DNA of 64,000 bases from Simmondsia chinensis (taxonomy: Eukaryota > Streptophyta > Magnoliopsida > Caryophyllales > Simmondsiaceae). Positions 33,196 through 44,002 of this stretch are shown in pieces (the stretch's first letter is position 1; every line of letters begins with the position of its first letter). The DNA lies in the NCBI GenBank assembly GCA_018398585.1, contig JAGTTD010000018.1:13337501-13401500 (forward strand), in the 5' to 3' direction. The notes beneath the pieces were generated by a model, which did no database searches, was not told the origin of the DNA, and worked only from the letters and a program-made list of their open reading frames with translations. A program made the position numbers and the translations under genes.

Positions 33196-33431
33196 GCAAA
33201 GAGGGCACCAACACGCCGTCACCGGATCCCATTAGAACTCCGAAGTTAAACGTGCTTAGACGAGAGTAGTATTAGGATGGATGACTTCCTGGGAAGTCCT
33301 CACCCTCAAGTTGGGGGCATTCGGAAACAGCCTCTCTTCAGGTTAATACCCTGAAGGGGGAAGGCTGCGTACATCCGTCCGCCCAGACCCTGTGAAGGCG
33401 GGAGCCCTTGAGCCACTAGGTATGTTCCTTT
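33196..33431 (+). mobile_element. SINE with a 5S rRNA-derived head
   Basis: The 236-bp element lies between AGTATAAATAACTAATTA (33178-33195) and AGTATAAATAACTGATTA (33432-33449), an 18-bp direct repeat with one mismatch. This is the signature of LINE-type target-primed insertion. Its first ~100 bp are 5S rRNA. Its 3' part (33301-33431) contains CTCTTCAGGTTAATACCCTGAAG, GGCTGCGTACATCCG and the GCGGGAGCCCTTGAGC-type tail known from plant SINE 3' regions. The tail ends GTTCCTTT. There is no coding capacity. A Cassandra-type LTR is the main alternative, but no LTR ends or 5-bp duplication are present. Confidence 0.78.
33201..33300 (+). pseudogene. 5S rRNA-derived sequence (SINE head)
   Basis: It matches plant 5S rRNA from near its 5' end to about position 100: CACCGGATCCCAT, AGAACTCCG, AGTTAAACGTGCTT (A box region), GAGAGTAGTATTAGG (intermediate element) and GATGACTTCCTGGGAAGTCCT (C box). 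Differences from the usual plant sequence are almost all C-to-T or G-to-A, as expected from methylation decay. The 5' stem and the 3' end are not kept. It would not be a working 5S gene. It may have served as the internal Pol III promoter of the SINE. Confidence 0.88.
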
Positions 33432-33449
33432 AGTATAAATAACTGATTA

Positions 33450-33812
33450 AATGTGACGGGGGACCTTAGCAAAATATTTATTGGCCACTGGTAACCGTAA
33501 CCGCCACTGAAAAATAAATTCCGTTCAAACATATAATGTAGGATCCATCTAAACCAAGGGAAAATAATAAATAAGAAAATGGGGAATAAATAACTCATCA
33601 ACCAGTCTCCTTGTTGGTTCATGGTCAACCATAAATCAATTTGCATAAATTAATATTTAAAAATATTGAATATAAATTGAATAAAAATTGAAAAAATTAT
33701 CATATGATTTACTATTTAGATATCCTGCTATTTTAATATACAATAATATAAAAAGTAGAAATTTATCACTTATATATTCTAAGATTTAAGCTTTTTTACC
33801 GAGATATCTTGT
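33450..33812. other. AT-rich spacer
   Basis: No gene is seen. A fragment near 33722-33770 resembles the left end of the MITE that follows, so a partial second copy may be present. Confidence 0.4.
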
Positions 33813-34262
33813 GTTTTAATATATATAGAAAGGAACCATAAGGTTTAAAGTTTTATCACCCAAGTACTTTAAAGCAAAAATTTTATTAATTAATTCTTTT
33901 TGCTAAAAGTTGGTAGATTTGTAATAAAAATTGTTGATGCGGAATACAAGTTCAATAGTATATAAGTGTTTTCTATAATAATTCCGATTTTATTTTTGTT
34001 CGAATATGTAACATGACTCATTAATTTGGTAATATATGCATAGCTTTTGCAAGAATTTGGCTAAATTTTTCGTAATTTGTTGGATTTTTGTTAAAAACAC
34101 TGAGATAACACATTTATATTGTCATAGTCATATACCAAATTAGTATTTGCTTTAGTGAAAATTGGTCAAGTTTTGATGAAAATGCACCAAATTCTGACAT
34201 AGGGTACCTAAGTAATAAAATTTTCAAATAGTGGGATACCTCATTATATATATTAAAATATT
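33813..34262. mobile_element. MITE-like element with ~60-bp imperfect inverted ends
   Basis: The left end TTTTAATATATATAGAAAGG...TTTATCACCCAAGTACTTTA is matched by the reverse complement of the right end (TTTTAATATATATAATGAGG...TTTATTACTTAGGTACCC). A related right end recurs near 55540. It has no coding capacity. The class is unclear. Confidence 0.5.
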
Positions 34263-34285
34263 GTACTTATACGATAAATGCTCAA
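34194..34285 (+). repeat. 92-bp direct repeat, left copy, flanking the viral block
   Basis: It matches 46869-46960 at 84 of 92 positions without gaps. It spans the right end of the MITE plus about 24 bp of flanking DNA and stops exactly at the viral junction. Confidence 0.85.
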
Positions 34286-34536
34286 GAGCGAAAATTACAG
34301 TTTCAATACGAAAGCAATGATGGATTTATTAATTGAGAAGTTTAAACATAGATTGAGTACAAAAAATTAATTGAAAATACAAACATAAAATTGAAATACA
34401 GATAAAACATACAAATTGAATATGGAGGACTGAAGTACAACACTTGGAAATAAAATTACAAAATAAAACTTTGATACTAAAACTCGCTCTTGAAGTGTAA
34501 TCTTTGCTCACGTATTGAAACTGTAATTTTCGCTCT
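34285..34536. repeat. perfect 26-bp inverted repeat at the left viral junction
   Basis: 34285-34310 is the exact reverse complement of 34511-34536. The right arm belongs to the viral leader. The left arm is an inverted extra copy placed between host DNA and the viral end. Confidence 0.92.
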
Positions 34537-34934
34537 GCCTTTAAATGAAGTCAAGACGTCCCATTTATAGACGAAGGAGCACCCCGGATTTGAATTGAAG
34601 TCTTTAACCCCGGATTTGAAATGCGGAATTTGAAATCCGAACAATAACCATCAAGAATTTGAACTCCGAATAGTAGCACGTCTTTTGTCCTTATCTTCAA
34701 TTATTGAGTAGTACTATGCATCTTTTGTCTTTAGCCTTTGTCCTTTCTTGAACTATTGAGCTCCTTTAATCCTTTGAATTGCTCAGTGTAAGGAATCATC
34801 AGAAGAGATTGGACGGATCACTTTTGCTTGAACTGACTTCTTCATCATCTTCATCAAAGGAAGAATTTTGAATTGTTGAAGGAGTTGAGTTATTAAATTG
34901 AATTGATCTGGATCGAACTATAAGTTTTTGAATT
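34311..34934 (-). promoter_or_regulatory. viral leader/promoter region, left copy
   Basis: It contains a minus-strand TATA box (complement of 34563-34571, TCTATAAATGG) and a poly(A) signal AATAAA (complement of 34325-34330). It is homologous to the right copy's 40011-40560. It ends near 34311, short of the primer site, so the left copy is truncated here. Confidence 0.7.
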
Positions 34935-37046
34935 TTAAAAAGGATGAATGCGCCAGGCCTCATCATTTTCATTTTTGAACTTTTTATATTTTTCTAGTAA
35001 AAGGTTATGCTTAGTTTCTTTGAGAAAGGGAATTTCGAAATTTTTATTGAAAGAAAAGATTTTTTGAGTAAAGTCATCAGAGACAAGGAAGTTGCCGAAG
35101 ACATCATGTTTTTTTGAAACTGTGATATCAGGGCTGATAATAATATTAACAGTTTCTCTTGCTCGCCAATGTCTAATTTGTTTTGGTATAGCATTGTTAG
35201 GACATGGCCATAGATCATTTAAAGGGATGAGAGGACGTCTAACAGGTGAACTATAAACGAGCATCCTATGTTGACCCGGGATGGTTTAGTTGTCATAGAA
35301 TTCTACAACCTTTGATTGCATAATAATTTCAATAGAATTGACACCATCTTGAAAATTCTTTTAAACTACATATGTAAGTTTTCTACCGAATTGATTGGCT
35401 TGTTCAGGTTTTGTAAAGATAAGCTGGAATACAAATCCATAATCCAAAAGTTTTTGGGTGGTGAGAGCAATTTCTTGACCTTCATGAATAATGGTTATTG
35501 GTTCATAGATTCCCTTGTCAATGCAAACTTGAACAATTGAATAAGTGAGATGGCAAGGGCAATCTCCTTTGTTGTCTGGGTCTGTCGAGGCATTTTTGAG
35601 TTTGTTTGCAATCTACTGGAAAATTGTAGTAGGTGAACCATGGGTAGGTCAGGCCAGGAATGAAAGTTCTATTGACGGATAAGTCTTGGAAAAATTGTTA
35701 GATTTTGATCAGAAGTCTATTCTTACTGCATTAAGTGACGAAGGCGATAAAAGTAGCAAGGTCTTGAGGTAAATGAATAAGGAATGATCTTGGGAAGAAG
35801 AAAATTCTTGGTTTTGTGGCCTCATATGTTGAGGAGAAAGTATGTAGTGGCTCTTTTTTATTTTGAATGTGAGTTTCTTTTTGTAGAGTAATAAGTTGTT
35901 GCTTAAGCTTACTACATTCATTGGTTTTTTGTTGTAATTGAGCCTTAATAAAATCAACATCAGAGGCCTGAGTTTGTTGGAAGGACAAGGTTTTGCGAGG
36001 GGAAGGATAATCAACCGAAGTTGAAGGAATGTCGTATCTTTTCCTTGAATCTGATATTGTTAATTTGGAAAGTAATTTTGAAACATTTGAAATATTTTGT
36101 GATTCCAAATCAAACATATGAAAATGTTGTTTTAAATATTTTAAAAAGGTTTTGGGGGTGTAATGTTCTTTAAAAACAAAATTATCCCACCATTTGACTT
36201 TGAATTCTCTAACCAGTGAAAGATGATAGGGTTGTTTTAAAAATTGAGTATGGACATATGACCAACAAAAGATCCAGGGAATTTGAAAACTTGAATGAAA
36301 ATGAAAAATTGAATCTAATGGTTCATCTCGTGAATAGTTTGAATAAATATCAAGTAAATCTTTTGCCATAGCAAGGTAAATGTCAATGGTGCTTCCAAAG
36401 AAATGCCACCATTCATAAAACCATGTCGGAAATGTTTAAGATTTTCTTATAATTTGAAAGAACCGGGTATGATCAAATGGTTGGTAAAGAAAAGCTTTAA
36501 ACCAAGCTGTTTTGTAATCTTGATAAGTAAAACTTTCTAGAGCAAAGGATTTGGAAAATCATTTTGGTTTGTAAAAACTCTAACCAAAATCTTTGAGGTG
36601 TACAATATTTAAAATTTTACAACTTGAAAATTGGATTTGTTTACTATCACTTTTGTGATGCTTAATTTGAACAGATCCAGTATCAGTCAAAATGAGTTCA
36701 TAAAATTCACAAGTTTTCTGAAGGTCATCGGGAAACCAATGAAAAGTTTTTGGAAAAATAGCTTTTACAAGATTTCTAATATCATCGTGAGATAGGGGTT
36801 CTTTTTGTCTTGTAACTAGTATGTGTTCCATTTGGAGTTTTGAAATATATTGGCTTATTTGAAGTGATTGGTCAAGAGGTTGAATAAGGGATTGTGTTGA
36901 GATTTTTTTAGAAGAAAGGTCTTTGATTGCGAGTGTATTTTTCCTTGAAGAAGAGTGGGAATGGGATTTGAGAGTCGTTGCGTAGTCTTCTAAGGATTTA
37001 ATCTTCCCTTTTCTTTTATCTATCTTCATAGCCTGTAGATAAATAA
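34935..37046 (-). pseudogene. second viral ORF, left copy
   Basis: The likely start is the ATG at about 37046 (MKIDKRKGKIK). Frames 36580-37230, 35731-36369 and 34935-35264 cover most of it, with frameshifts or stops between. About residues 300-350 hold a motif region FQIPWIFCWSY and SLVREFKVKWWDNF, shared with the right copy. A Lys/Gln/Glu-rich coiled coil (FIKAQLQQKTNECSKLKQQ) follows. The C-terminal part (34935-35264) has no recognised domain. The function of this ORF in florendoviruses is not known. The coiled coil suggests self-association. Confidence 0.65.
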
Positions 37047-37480
37047 TCAGAATATCTGTCTGAAGACAATCCCAAAGAGAAGGATCTTGGAAAAGGTAAT
37101 TTTGAAAGGACATTAAAACTGTTTTTAGTTTTGAAATCGTATTTTGTATAATTGATTTTGCAAATTTAACATAGAGTATTGAAAGGGGAATTTTATAATG
37201 TAAAAGTTTTTGAAGTTTTGGAAAATTCACTTTAAACCATAATGTATTGATTTGTTTTGAACTAGAGATGAGTTTTCGTAATTTGTCATGATTAACATCA
37301 GAAGTTCTTGTAATGAGAAATGTTTCTGAATTTGGTAAGTTTGAATTTGATACAGATCCTTGATCTCTGTGTCGTATTATTTTGTGTTGATATATTTTTG
37401 TAGTTGAATCAGAAGTTAAATTTTTATTTTTTGTATGAGTTGAACTAGAAGATAGAGTTTCAACTTCTATATTCTTTTGA
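37047..37480 (-). other. segment between coat remnant and second ORF, left copy only
   Basis: It is open in part (start of frame 36580-37230). I can match it to neither the protease, RT nor RNase H of the right copy. It may be highly diverged RNase H tail, or sequence specific to this viral variant. Confidence 0.4.
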
Positions 37481-38938
37481 ATTCCATAATTTTATTTTAC
37501 ATTTTCTAAGGTTGAATTTGATAGAAACGTGTTTATTAATCTGTCTGTGAATTGTTGATCTTCATTTTGATTTATTTCTTGATTCTTTTTGCAACTCTTC
37601 GTAATGGCCCGGTTTTCTACATCTTTGGCAAATTGAAATCCCATTTGGGTTCTCTTTTGAATGTTTCTTCCTTTTATTTTTTCTTAAAGGTAGTTTGGAA
37701 TTATGACTACTATAAATACAAAGGGATCTTAATTCTTTCTTTGTTTGGGATATTGATGAGGCTTCTTCATTGGAGTCTTCATTTTCTCCTTTTGAAATAG
37801 TTTGAATTGTGGGACTACTAGATGTGGGGTTATCTGTTAATTTGAGTTTTTGAGTGATTCTTTCAATGATATCATCATCAGAATTTTGTGATTTTTTGAG
37901 TTTAATTTGTTTCTTATCTTTTTGAGTTAAATTAAAAGGTTGGAATGAGGGTTGTTGATTTCCTTGAAAGAATGGATTTGTCTGTGATTGTGGAGTTGGA
38001 AAGCTTTGTTGAATAGGATAGCTTTGAGGTATTTGGGGTATCGGTTGAGGGATCGTATAATTTTGATATATTGGTTGAAGCATTGATTGGAATATTGGAG
38101 ATTGTTCCATTTTCTGATTAGCTTTGTTGTTTATTATATTATTATGTATTGAATTTAATTGTTCCGATATTGTTTTGAGATTTAAAGCTTGGAAATTATT
38201 TTTCATAAATTTTGTTTATATCTAGTGGTGAATCTTCTTTTTCCGCTCATCACCCATGGAAAGGAGTAGCTATGATTTCTTGATTTTGAACATTGATAAT
38301 TAAATTTTTTGTTGGAGGATGAATAGTTTGGATTACTTGTCCATCCGTTGTTAGCCATTTGGTTATAGGGTTTGTATTAACATTGATAAAATTTTGAATA
38401 AAAGGAATTGGTATTTGATTCCTTGATGTGTATGATTCTAGCCCTTTGAAAATGGAATATTATATTTTAATTGATTTAATGCTTTATAATAAGTTTCTTG
38501 AATTTTAATTGTTGATTCTTTTGTAAAGGTTTTGAAAAACCATTCTCTTTGAATCTTATTGTGATTAGATTCAAATTTATCGCTTTAAAATTCTTTATTT
38601 ATTGTAAAATCTTTTGTTAAAATATTTATTGAAGGAGGTCTCATTTGAGAAGCTGTTGGAGAACTTGGGTTTGAAAACGATTCATTTTGAAAAACTGGCT
38701 TGGCTAGAGGAGAGTTAAAACGTATTCCTCTTAACCTGAAAGTAGAAGTATTTTGAAAATCTTCTTCTCTGTTGTACAATTACAATTATCTGACGAAGAA
38801 TCATCTGACCTCTTATGGCAAGGATGAAGTTGATTGTGTTGAAGATTTAATATAGGAAGGTTGTAAAATAATTGTTTGTTTTCCTGATTCGAACTTAATG
38901 GTAATTTTACCATCAGGTTCTTCAGTAATTTGTTGAAC
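37481..38938 (-). pseudogene. viral coat protein region with zinc knuckle, left copy, core deleted
   Basis: Frame 37562-38206 has a Gln/Pro-rich stretch (MLQPIYQNYTIPQPIPQ), an acidic region (GENEDSNEEASS), then basic KNKRKKHSK and a knuckle CQRCRKPGHYEEL lacking its final Cys. Between acidic and basic parts the right copy has about 900 bp more (44550-45440), including the coat core. In the left copy the two sides are joined near 37745-37755. Frames 38585-38779 and 38731-38952 cover the N-terminal part with frameshifts. Confidence 0.7.
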
Positions 38939-39726
38939 TTATCTTTTTGCAATATTTCTTGAAGTTTGAGGGTTTTTAATCCTCCAAATATTTGGAATGG
39001 TTATGTCATTCCATTTGAGACGTTTTGGGGTAAAGGTTGAAGTTTGTTCAGCCTGAACCTCAAGCAGTAAAGTTTCTCCACGATGAGATTGTTTGAGACA
39101 TTTTGGGTTGAGTTGGCTTCCTAAAAGCCTGAAATAAATTCTGTAAATGAGAACAAAGTTTTGTCTGTTCTTTTTTATATTAATATTTTGAAAATGAATA
39201 TCTAACGTTAAAGCATCCAAAATTGTCGGATCTCGAAGAGCAACCGAAAAGTTTGGATAACAATTGAAATAAATTGGTCCATTGTGTAAATTTGTTTGGA
39301 CAATTGCTAGTAAAGATTCTTCATATTTTATATATGTCGAATCTCTAAGAGCTAACATAACCGGTTGGTTATGTCCTATCCTTGTTAAAGGGTTGATAGC
39401 TCCTTGAACTAAACCATAGTGTATATAATGATAACCTTTTGCAATATATTTTGAAGGGATAAGTTTGAAAGTCATTTAATTATTTGGGTTTCTTGACCAA
39501 TAGCCATTGATTGTTTATGTGTTTTACATGAAAAAGCCATTTTAACACCAAAAGTTTCAATTTGATAAATTGATTCTAAATCTTAATTTGGAATGCTCCA
39601 ATTAACAAAATCTTTTGGGTTTGTAATTTCTTTTGAAACTTCTTTTGAATTAACTATGTTTAAACTAGTATTGGGTTGTTTTGAAAACATCTTTCTAAAA
39701 GGTCCAGCAATTCTGAAACCAGACAT
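38939..39726 (-). pseudogene. viral movement protein, left copy
   Basis: Movement proteins of this family guide virus through plasmodesmata. The start ATG is at 39726 (MSGFRIAGPF). The protein continues through an in-frame stop near 39588 and a frameshift near 39480 into frame 38939-39475. There YHYIHYGLVQGAINPLTR and the GPIYFNCYPNFSVALRD block are typical of the 30K-type caulimovirid movement domain. It is the first gene after the primer site (39998), as expected for a large ORF 1. Confidence 0.75.
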
Positions 39727-39997
39727 GATTACAGGCTCAGTTGTTTGGGTTCAACAATCACCTAACAGTCTTACTATTTAACACCGTTGAGAACAATTTT
39801 ACTATTTGACACTGTTGAGAATGGGAACACCAGCGACACAATAATGGAAACACCCAGCAAGAACACCTTCCACACGGCTTACCAACGCTACATTACCGGC
39901 TTATCAACGCTCCTAATAAATGCTTTAATAGCAAAGCGTTCCTAATAAGTGCTTAACAATATTTTCATGAAATTGATGTTGAAAACACCTTGAACTT

Positions 39998-40010
39998 GGC
40001 TCTGATACCA
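39998..40010 (-). other. Met-tRNA primer-binding site of the pararetrovirus
   Basis: The minus strand reads TGGTATCAGAGCC, the standard caulimovirid priming site that defines position 1 of the circular genome. It is intact and marks the junction between the two head-to-tail copies. Confidence 0.88.
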
Positions 40011-40560
40011 GGAAGGGGGCAGGATCGGCGGACACAGATAGAAGAAAATGAGAAAAGATGGATTTATTAATTGAGAAGTTTAAACATAGATTGAGTACAA
40101 AGAATTGATTGAAAATACAAATACAAAATTGAAATACAAATAAAACTTACAAATTGAATAGGTAGGACTGAAGTACAACACTTGGAAATAAAATTACAAA
40201 ATAAAACTTTGATACTAAAACTCGCTCTTGAAGTGTAATTTTTGCTCTCATATTGAAACTGTAATTTTCGCTCTGCCTTTGAATGAAGTCGAGACGTCCC
40301 ATTTATAGACGAAGGAGCACCTCGAATTTGAATTGAAGTCCGTAACCCCGGATTTGAAATGCGGTATTTGAAATCCAAGCAGTAACCATCAATAATTTGA
40401 TCTCTGAATAGTAGCACGTCTTTTGTCCTTATCTTCAATTATTGAGTAGTACTATGCATCTTTTGTCTTTAGCCTTTGTCCTGTATTGAATTATTGAGCT
40501 CCTTTGAATTGTATGAAAATATCATAAGAGATTGAACGGATCACTTTGACTGGAACCGAC
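40011..40560 (-). promoter_or_regulatory. viral leader/promoter region, right copy
   Basis: The minus strand has a TATA box (complement of 40302-40310, TCTATAAAT), then about 240 bp of AT-rich leader and AATAAA (complement of 40063-40068) before the primer site. This is the layout of a caulimovirid pregenomic promoter and terminator. The 123-codon frame across it is incidental. Confidence 0.75.
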
Positions 40561-41707
40561 TTCTTCATCATCTTCATTAGAGGAAGAATTTTGGATCTGT
40601 AGAAGGAGTTAAGTTAGGAGTTCCTTTGAGATTTCGAGGAAGAGTTTGATGGTGAGGCTTTTTGAGGATGAGATTTAAAAGGAGTTTTTAGAATTCCAGG
40701 AGAATTTTGATTGGGAATTTGAATGTTTTTATTTGTGTTTTTGAAAAATTTAGATAGAGAATTAGTGGTACAATCTCATTCAAGGACGTATTTTTCCCAC
40801 CACTTAATCTTGAATTCTCGAACTAAGGATATGGGATAAGGTTGTTCTTGAAATTGAGCGGTCTTAAAAGACCAACAAAGTATCCAAGGAATTTGAAAAT
40901 TTGAACGAAAATTTATAATTGCATTTAAAGAATCATCTTCTAAATGTTTTGAATAAATGTTAAATAATGCTTTGGCATTTGCAGGGTAAATGTTAGTAGT
41001 ACTTCTGAAAAAGTGCAACCATTCATAAAACCATGTTGGAAAAGTTCTTATATTTTCTGAAATTGAAAGAACCAGGAATGATCAAAAGGTCGGAAAAGAA
41101 AGGTTCTAAACCAAGCCATTTTGTAATCTTGATAAGTATAACCAGTTGGAATAAAAGTTTGAGAAAATTGTTTTGAAGAAGTGTAACCATAATCTTTGAT
41201 ATCGCAAATATTTAAAATTCTGCACTTTGAATATTGGATTTCCCATTATTACATCTTTCATGTTTAATAAGGGAAGAACTTGAATCTACTAAAATGAATT
41301 CATAAAACTTTTGGGTCCTTTGAATATCGTTTAGAAGCCATTGGAAATTGTCAGGAAATGTGGTTTTGACTAAATTTTGAATTCCAATTAATGGGAGAGG
41401 TTCTCTATGTTTTGTTAGGAAAATGTGTTTGAGTTGAGGCTTTGGAAAATATTGATTTATTTGAGCTGGTAAAGTTTTTTGGAGTCTCTGATTAAGGGAT
41501 TGAGGAGGAGCTGAAGGTTGGATTAAGAGAGAATTTGGAGGTCCTGAAACAGCTGTAGAATAGGAGATTGAAGGAAAATTTTCATTTAGAATTTTCGAAA
41601 GGGTTTTGAGTTGGAATTTTGATTGAAGAAGATTGAGGATGGGGTTTAAGGGTCATTGCATAATATTTGGCGAATTGAATCTTCCCTTTACCTTTGTCTT
41701 TTGACAT
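40561..41707 (-). pseudogene. second viral ORF, right copy, shortened
   Basis: It starts at the ATG at 41707 (MSKDKGKGKIQ), near the end of the RNase H remnant. It aligns with the left copy through FRSNFQIPWILCWS and SLVREFKIKWWEKY (40776-41018). Just after that block it lacks the coiled coil and C-terminal half present in the left copy, reaching the leader within 300 bp. Many stops interrupt it. Confidence 0.65.
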
Positions 41708-42398
41708 TCTACTGGGAAAAGTAATTGAATTGAATTTTAGTTTTGAAGAAATTCTCTTGAGAGAAAGTCTAGTAACGAGTTATTTTTCCCTCTAATAAAT
41801 TCAATTTAAAAGTCAAAAACAGAAAGGATGGCTTGCCATATTGTAAAAATTTGTTTTGAAACTATATTTTTTTACATCATTTTGTAAAACTTCTTTTGCG
41901 GATTTGCAATCAATTCTTAGAAGGAAAGTTTTATTATATAAATCATCTTGAAATTTTGAAATGTATAAAATAATAGATAAAACTTCATTTTTAATTGTTG
42001 AATAATTTTTTTAAGCTCCAAGCCAAAGTCCAGAATGAAATCTAATTATTTGTTCAGGGTTGGAATCTATTTTTTGTTTGAGTATACCGCCATAACCTAT
42101 ATCTGAAAGCATCTATTTCTACTATGAGAAACGCTTTTGGATTTGGAAGGGCTAGAGATGGGAGATTTTTGACTCTCTGTTTTAAGGTTTGAACTATCTT
42201 AGTATGGTCCCTAGTCTAGGGAAAAGGATTTTTTTGAAGGTTTTGGTATAATGGTTAACACATATTGCGAAGGTTGGAGAAGAAATCAGCAACGTAATTT
42301 AAGCATCCCAAAAATCTTTGTAATTGAGTTTTGCCTTTTAATTCATTTGAAAATTTGTTAGCAACCTCTATTGCTCTTGTAATAGGTTTTATGGTTCC
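41708..42398 (-). pseudogene. viral RNase H domain, right copy
   Basis: It is recognisable from RIDCKSAKEVL (41900 region) and the adjacent hydrophobic helices. At least six stops or frameshifts cut it. It links RT (42399) to the second ORF (41707). Confidence 0.6.
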
Positions 42399-43001
42399 TT
42401 AAAAACTGTTATGTCCAAAAAATCTTACTTTGGATTGAAATAATTTTATTTTTGAAGTTGAAACGACTAAACCATTTCTTTTGATAGTGTTAATAAAGAT
42501 ATTCAAATGTTTGAAATGTTGATAAACATTTTTTGAGAAAACTAAGATATCATCAATGTAAACAATAGTAAAATCTGTATATTGAGTGAAAATATCATTC
42601 ATAATGTCTTGAAATTCTGATGGAGCATTTTTTAGTCCAAATGGCATCACATTCCATTCGTAGTGTCCAAATGGAACTATAAATGCTGTTTTGTAGTGAT
42701 CTTCTTTGTCAATTTGAATTTGCCAAAATTCACTTTTTAAATCAAATTTTGAAAATATATTCGCATCATGTAACCTATTTAATAGGTCTCTTTTGTTTGG
42801 AATTGGATATCTTATCCATTGAATAACTTTGTTTAAGGGTTTGTAATTTATGACTAATCTCGGGACTCCTCTTTCTAATTGTGCTTGTTTGTTGACGTAA
42901 AATGCAGAACAGCTCCAAGGAGATTTTGTTGGTCTTACTAATTTTTTGTCTAGAAGCATTTGAATTTCGTTTTTGCAATGTTCTAATAATTCCTTGCTCA
43001 T
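42399..43001 (-). pseudogene. viral reverse transcriptase, right copy
   Basis: This 200-codon open stretch holds RT motifs in order: LVRPTKSPWSCSAFYV, PRLVINYKPLNK, IFSKFDLKSEFWQI, MPFGLKNAPSEFQ, then the YIDD catalytic box and FGHNSF-type thumb. Both catalytic aspartates of YIDD are present, unlike the gypsy and plus-strand copia RTs in this window. Upstream sequence toward the protease is broken by stops, so it is not part of an intact polyprotein. Confidence 0.85.
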
Positions 43002-44002
43002 TTGAATAGGTCTGGCTTTTGTTGGGATATTTCTTTCATTAAAATCTTTTGTTTAGGGTAATTGAACTATATGCCTTTTCCTTTCCCAAAATGCATTAGG
43101 AAGATCAGAGCATACTTCTTTAATTATTTTGTTGTCTAATTAAGTTATTTTCTCATTTGACTGGACTAATTGTCTTTCAATCCTTTGATATTCTATTTCT
43201 TTTTGAAAATATTGAATATGAATTTTCTTGTTACTGATCAGGTTTATTTGCTTGAATATTGTTGATTGTAAGAGATTTAGATCTCTTTGTTGGATCGGGT
43301 TTAATAATTGAAATATTACTTTGGTGTCCATGATTTAGTATGAATTCCTTTTTTCGTAACCATAAAAGGATATATTTGACTTATAAAAGGGGTTCCTAAT
43401 ATAATTTATTGTTGAAGATCTTTGACTAAAATAAATGGTGTTTTGAAACAAACTCCCTTGTTGTAGATATAAGAACTTGAAAGTTTATATTTGATATTCA
43501 TTTTATCTTTACTGGTTGTGTGAAGACTTTCTAATGTTTTTTTCATAATATTTTGATCGAACAAGTTCTTCTTGGATGCAATTAAGATCTGCTTCTAAGT
43601 TTAACAGGGCTCGAGTTTGAATTTTATAGTCCTTTGAAATATGAAGAGTTACATAGACATACCATTTCTGATATTCTATTCTTTCGATTATTTGAAGAAA
43701 TTTGTTATTGGAGATTGGTTCATCTGGTATTTGAATATTTTCTAATTGGGTTTCAATTGGATTTTTTTTCAAGTACTTGTTTTTGGTTCTATGTATGACA
43801 ATCTTGATTCTAATTGTAAATCTTTTGATTGTGAGAGAGATAACTTTGATTTTGTTTCTAAATCTTGATACTGTATTGTTATTAATTCCGTTTGTAAATG
43901 TCTAATTTTTCCTTTTAGATCATTCATTTCTCTTTGTAAATCTCCAGTTAAAATTTGTCTTAATACATTTGGTGTGGGATATTTTTCAAATATTTGTTGC
44001 AA
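43002..44002 (-). pseudogene. viral aspartic protease and flanking linker, right copy
   Basis: Frame 43509-43772 contains the retropepsin segment RALLNLEADLNCI. The catalytic loop that should read Asp-Thr-Gly reads Asn-Leu-Glu, so the enzyme would be dead. Frame 43769-44002 upstream is a coiled-coil-like linker after the coat domain (LQREMNDLKGKIRHLQTELI). Frame 43140-43331 and broken sequence link the protease to RT. Confidence 0.65.

Noticed and set aside
33201..33431. Functional 5S rRNA gene or Cassandra LTR
   Set aside because: The 5' and 3' stems of 5S are lost and the sequence continues into a SINE tail, so it is not a gene. The 18-bp duplication and lack of TG/CA ends argue against a Cassandra LTR.
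40067..40438. 123-codon minus-strand ORF in the viral leader
   Set aside because: It covers TATA box, leader and poly(A) signal. The equivalent in the other copy is broken. Fortuitous.
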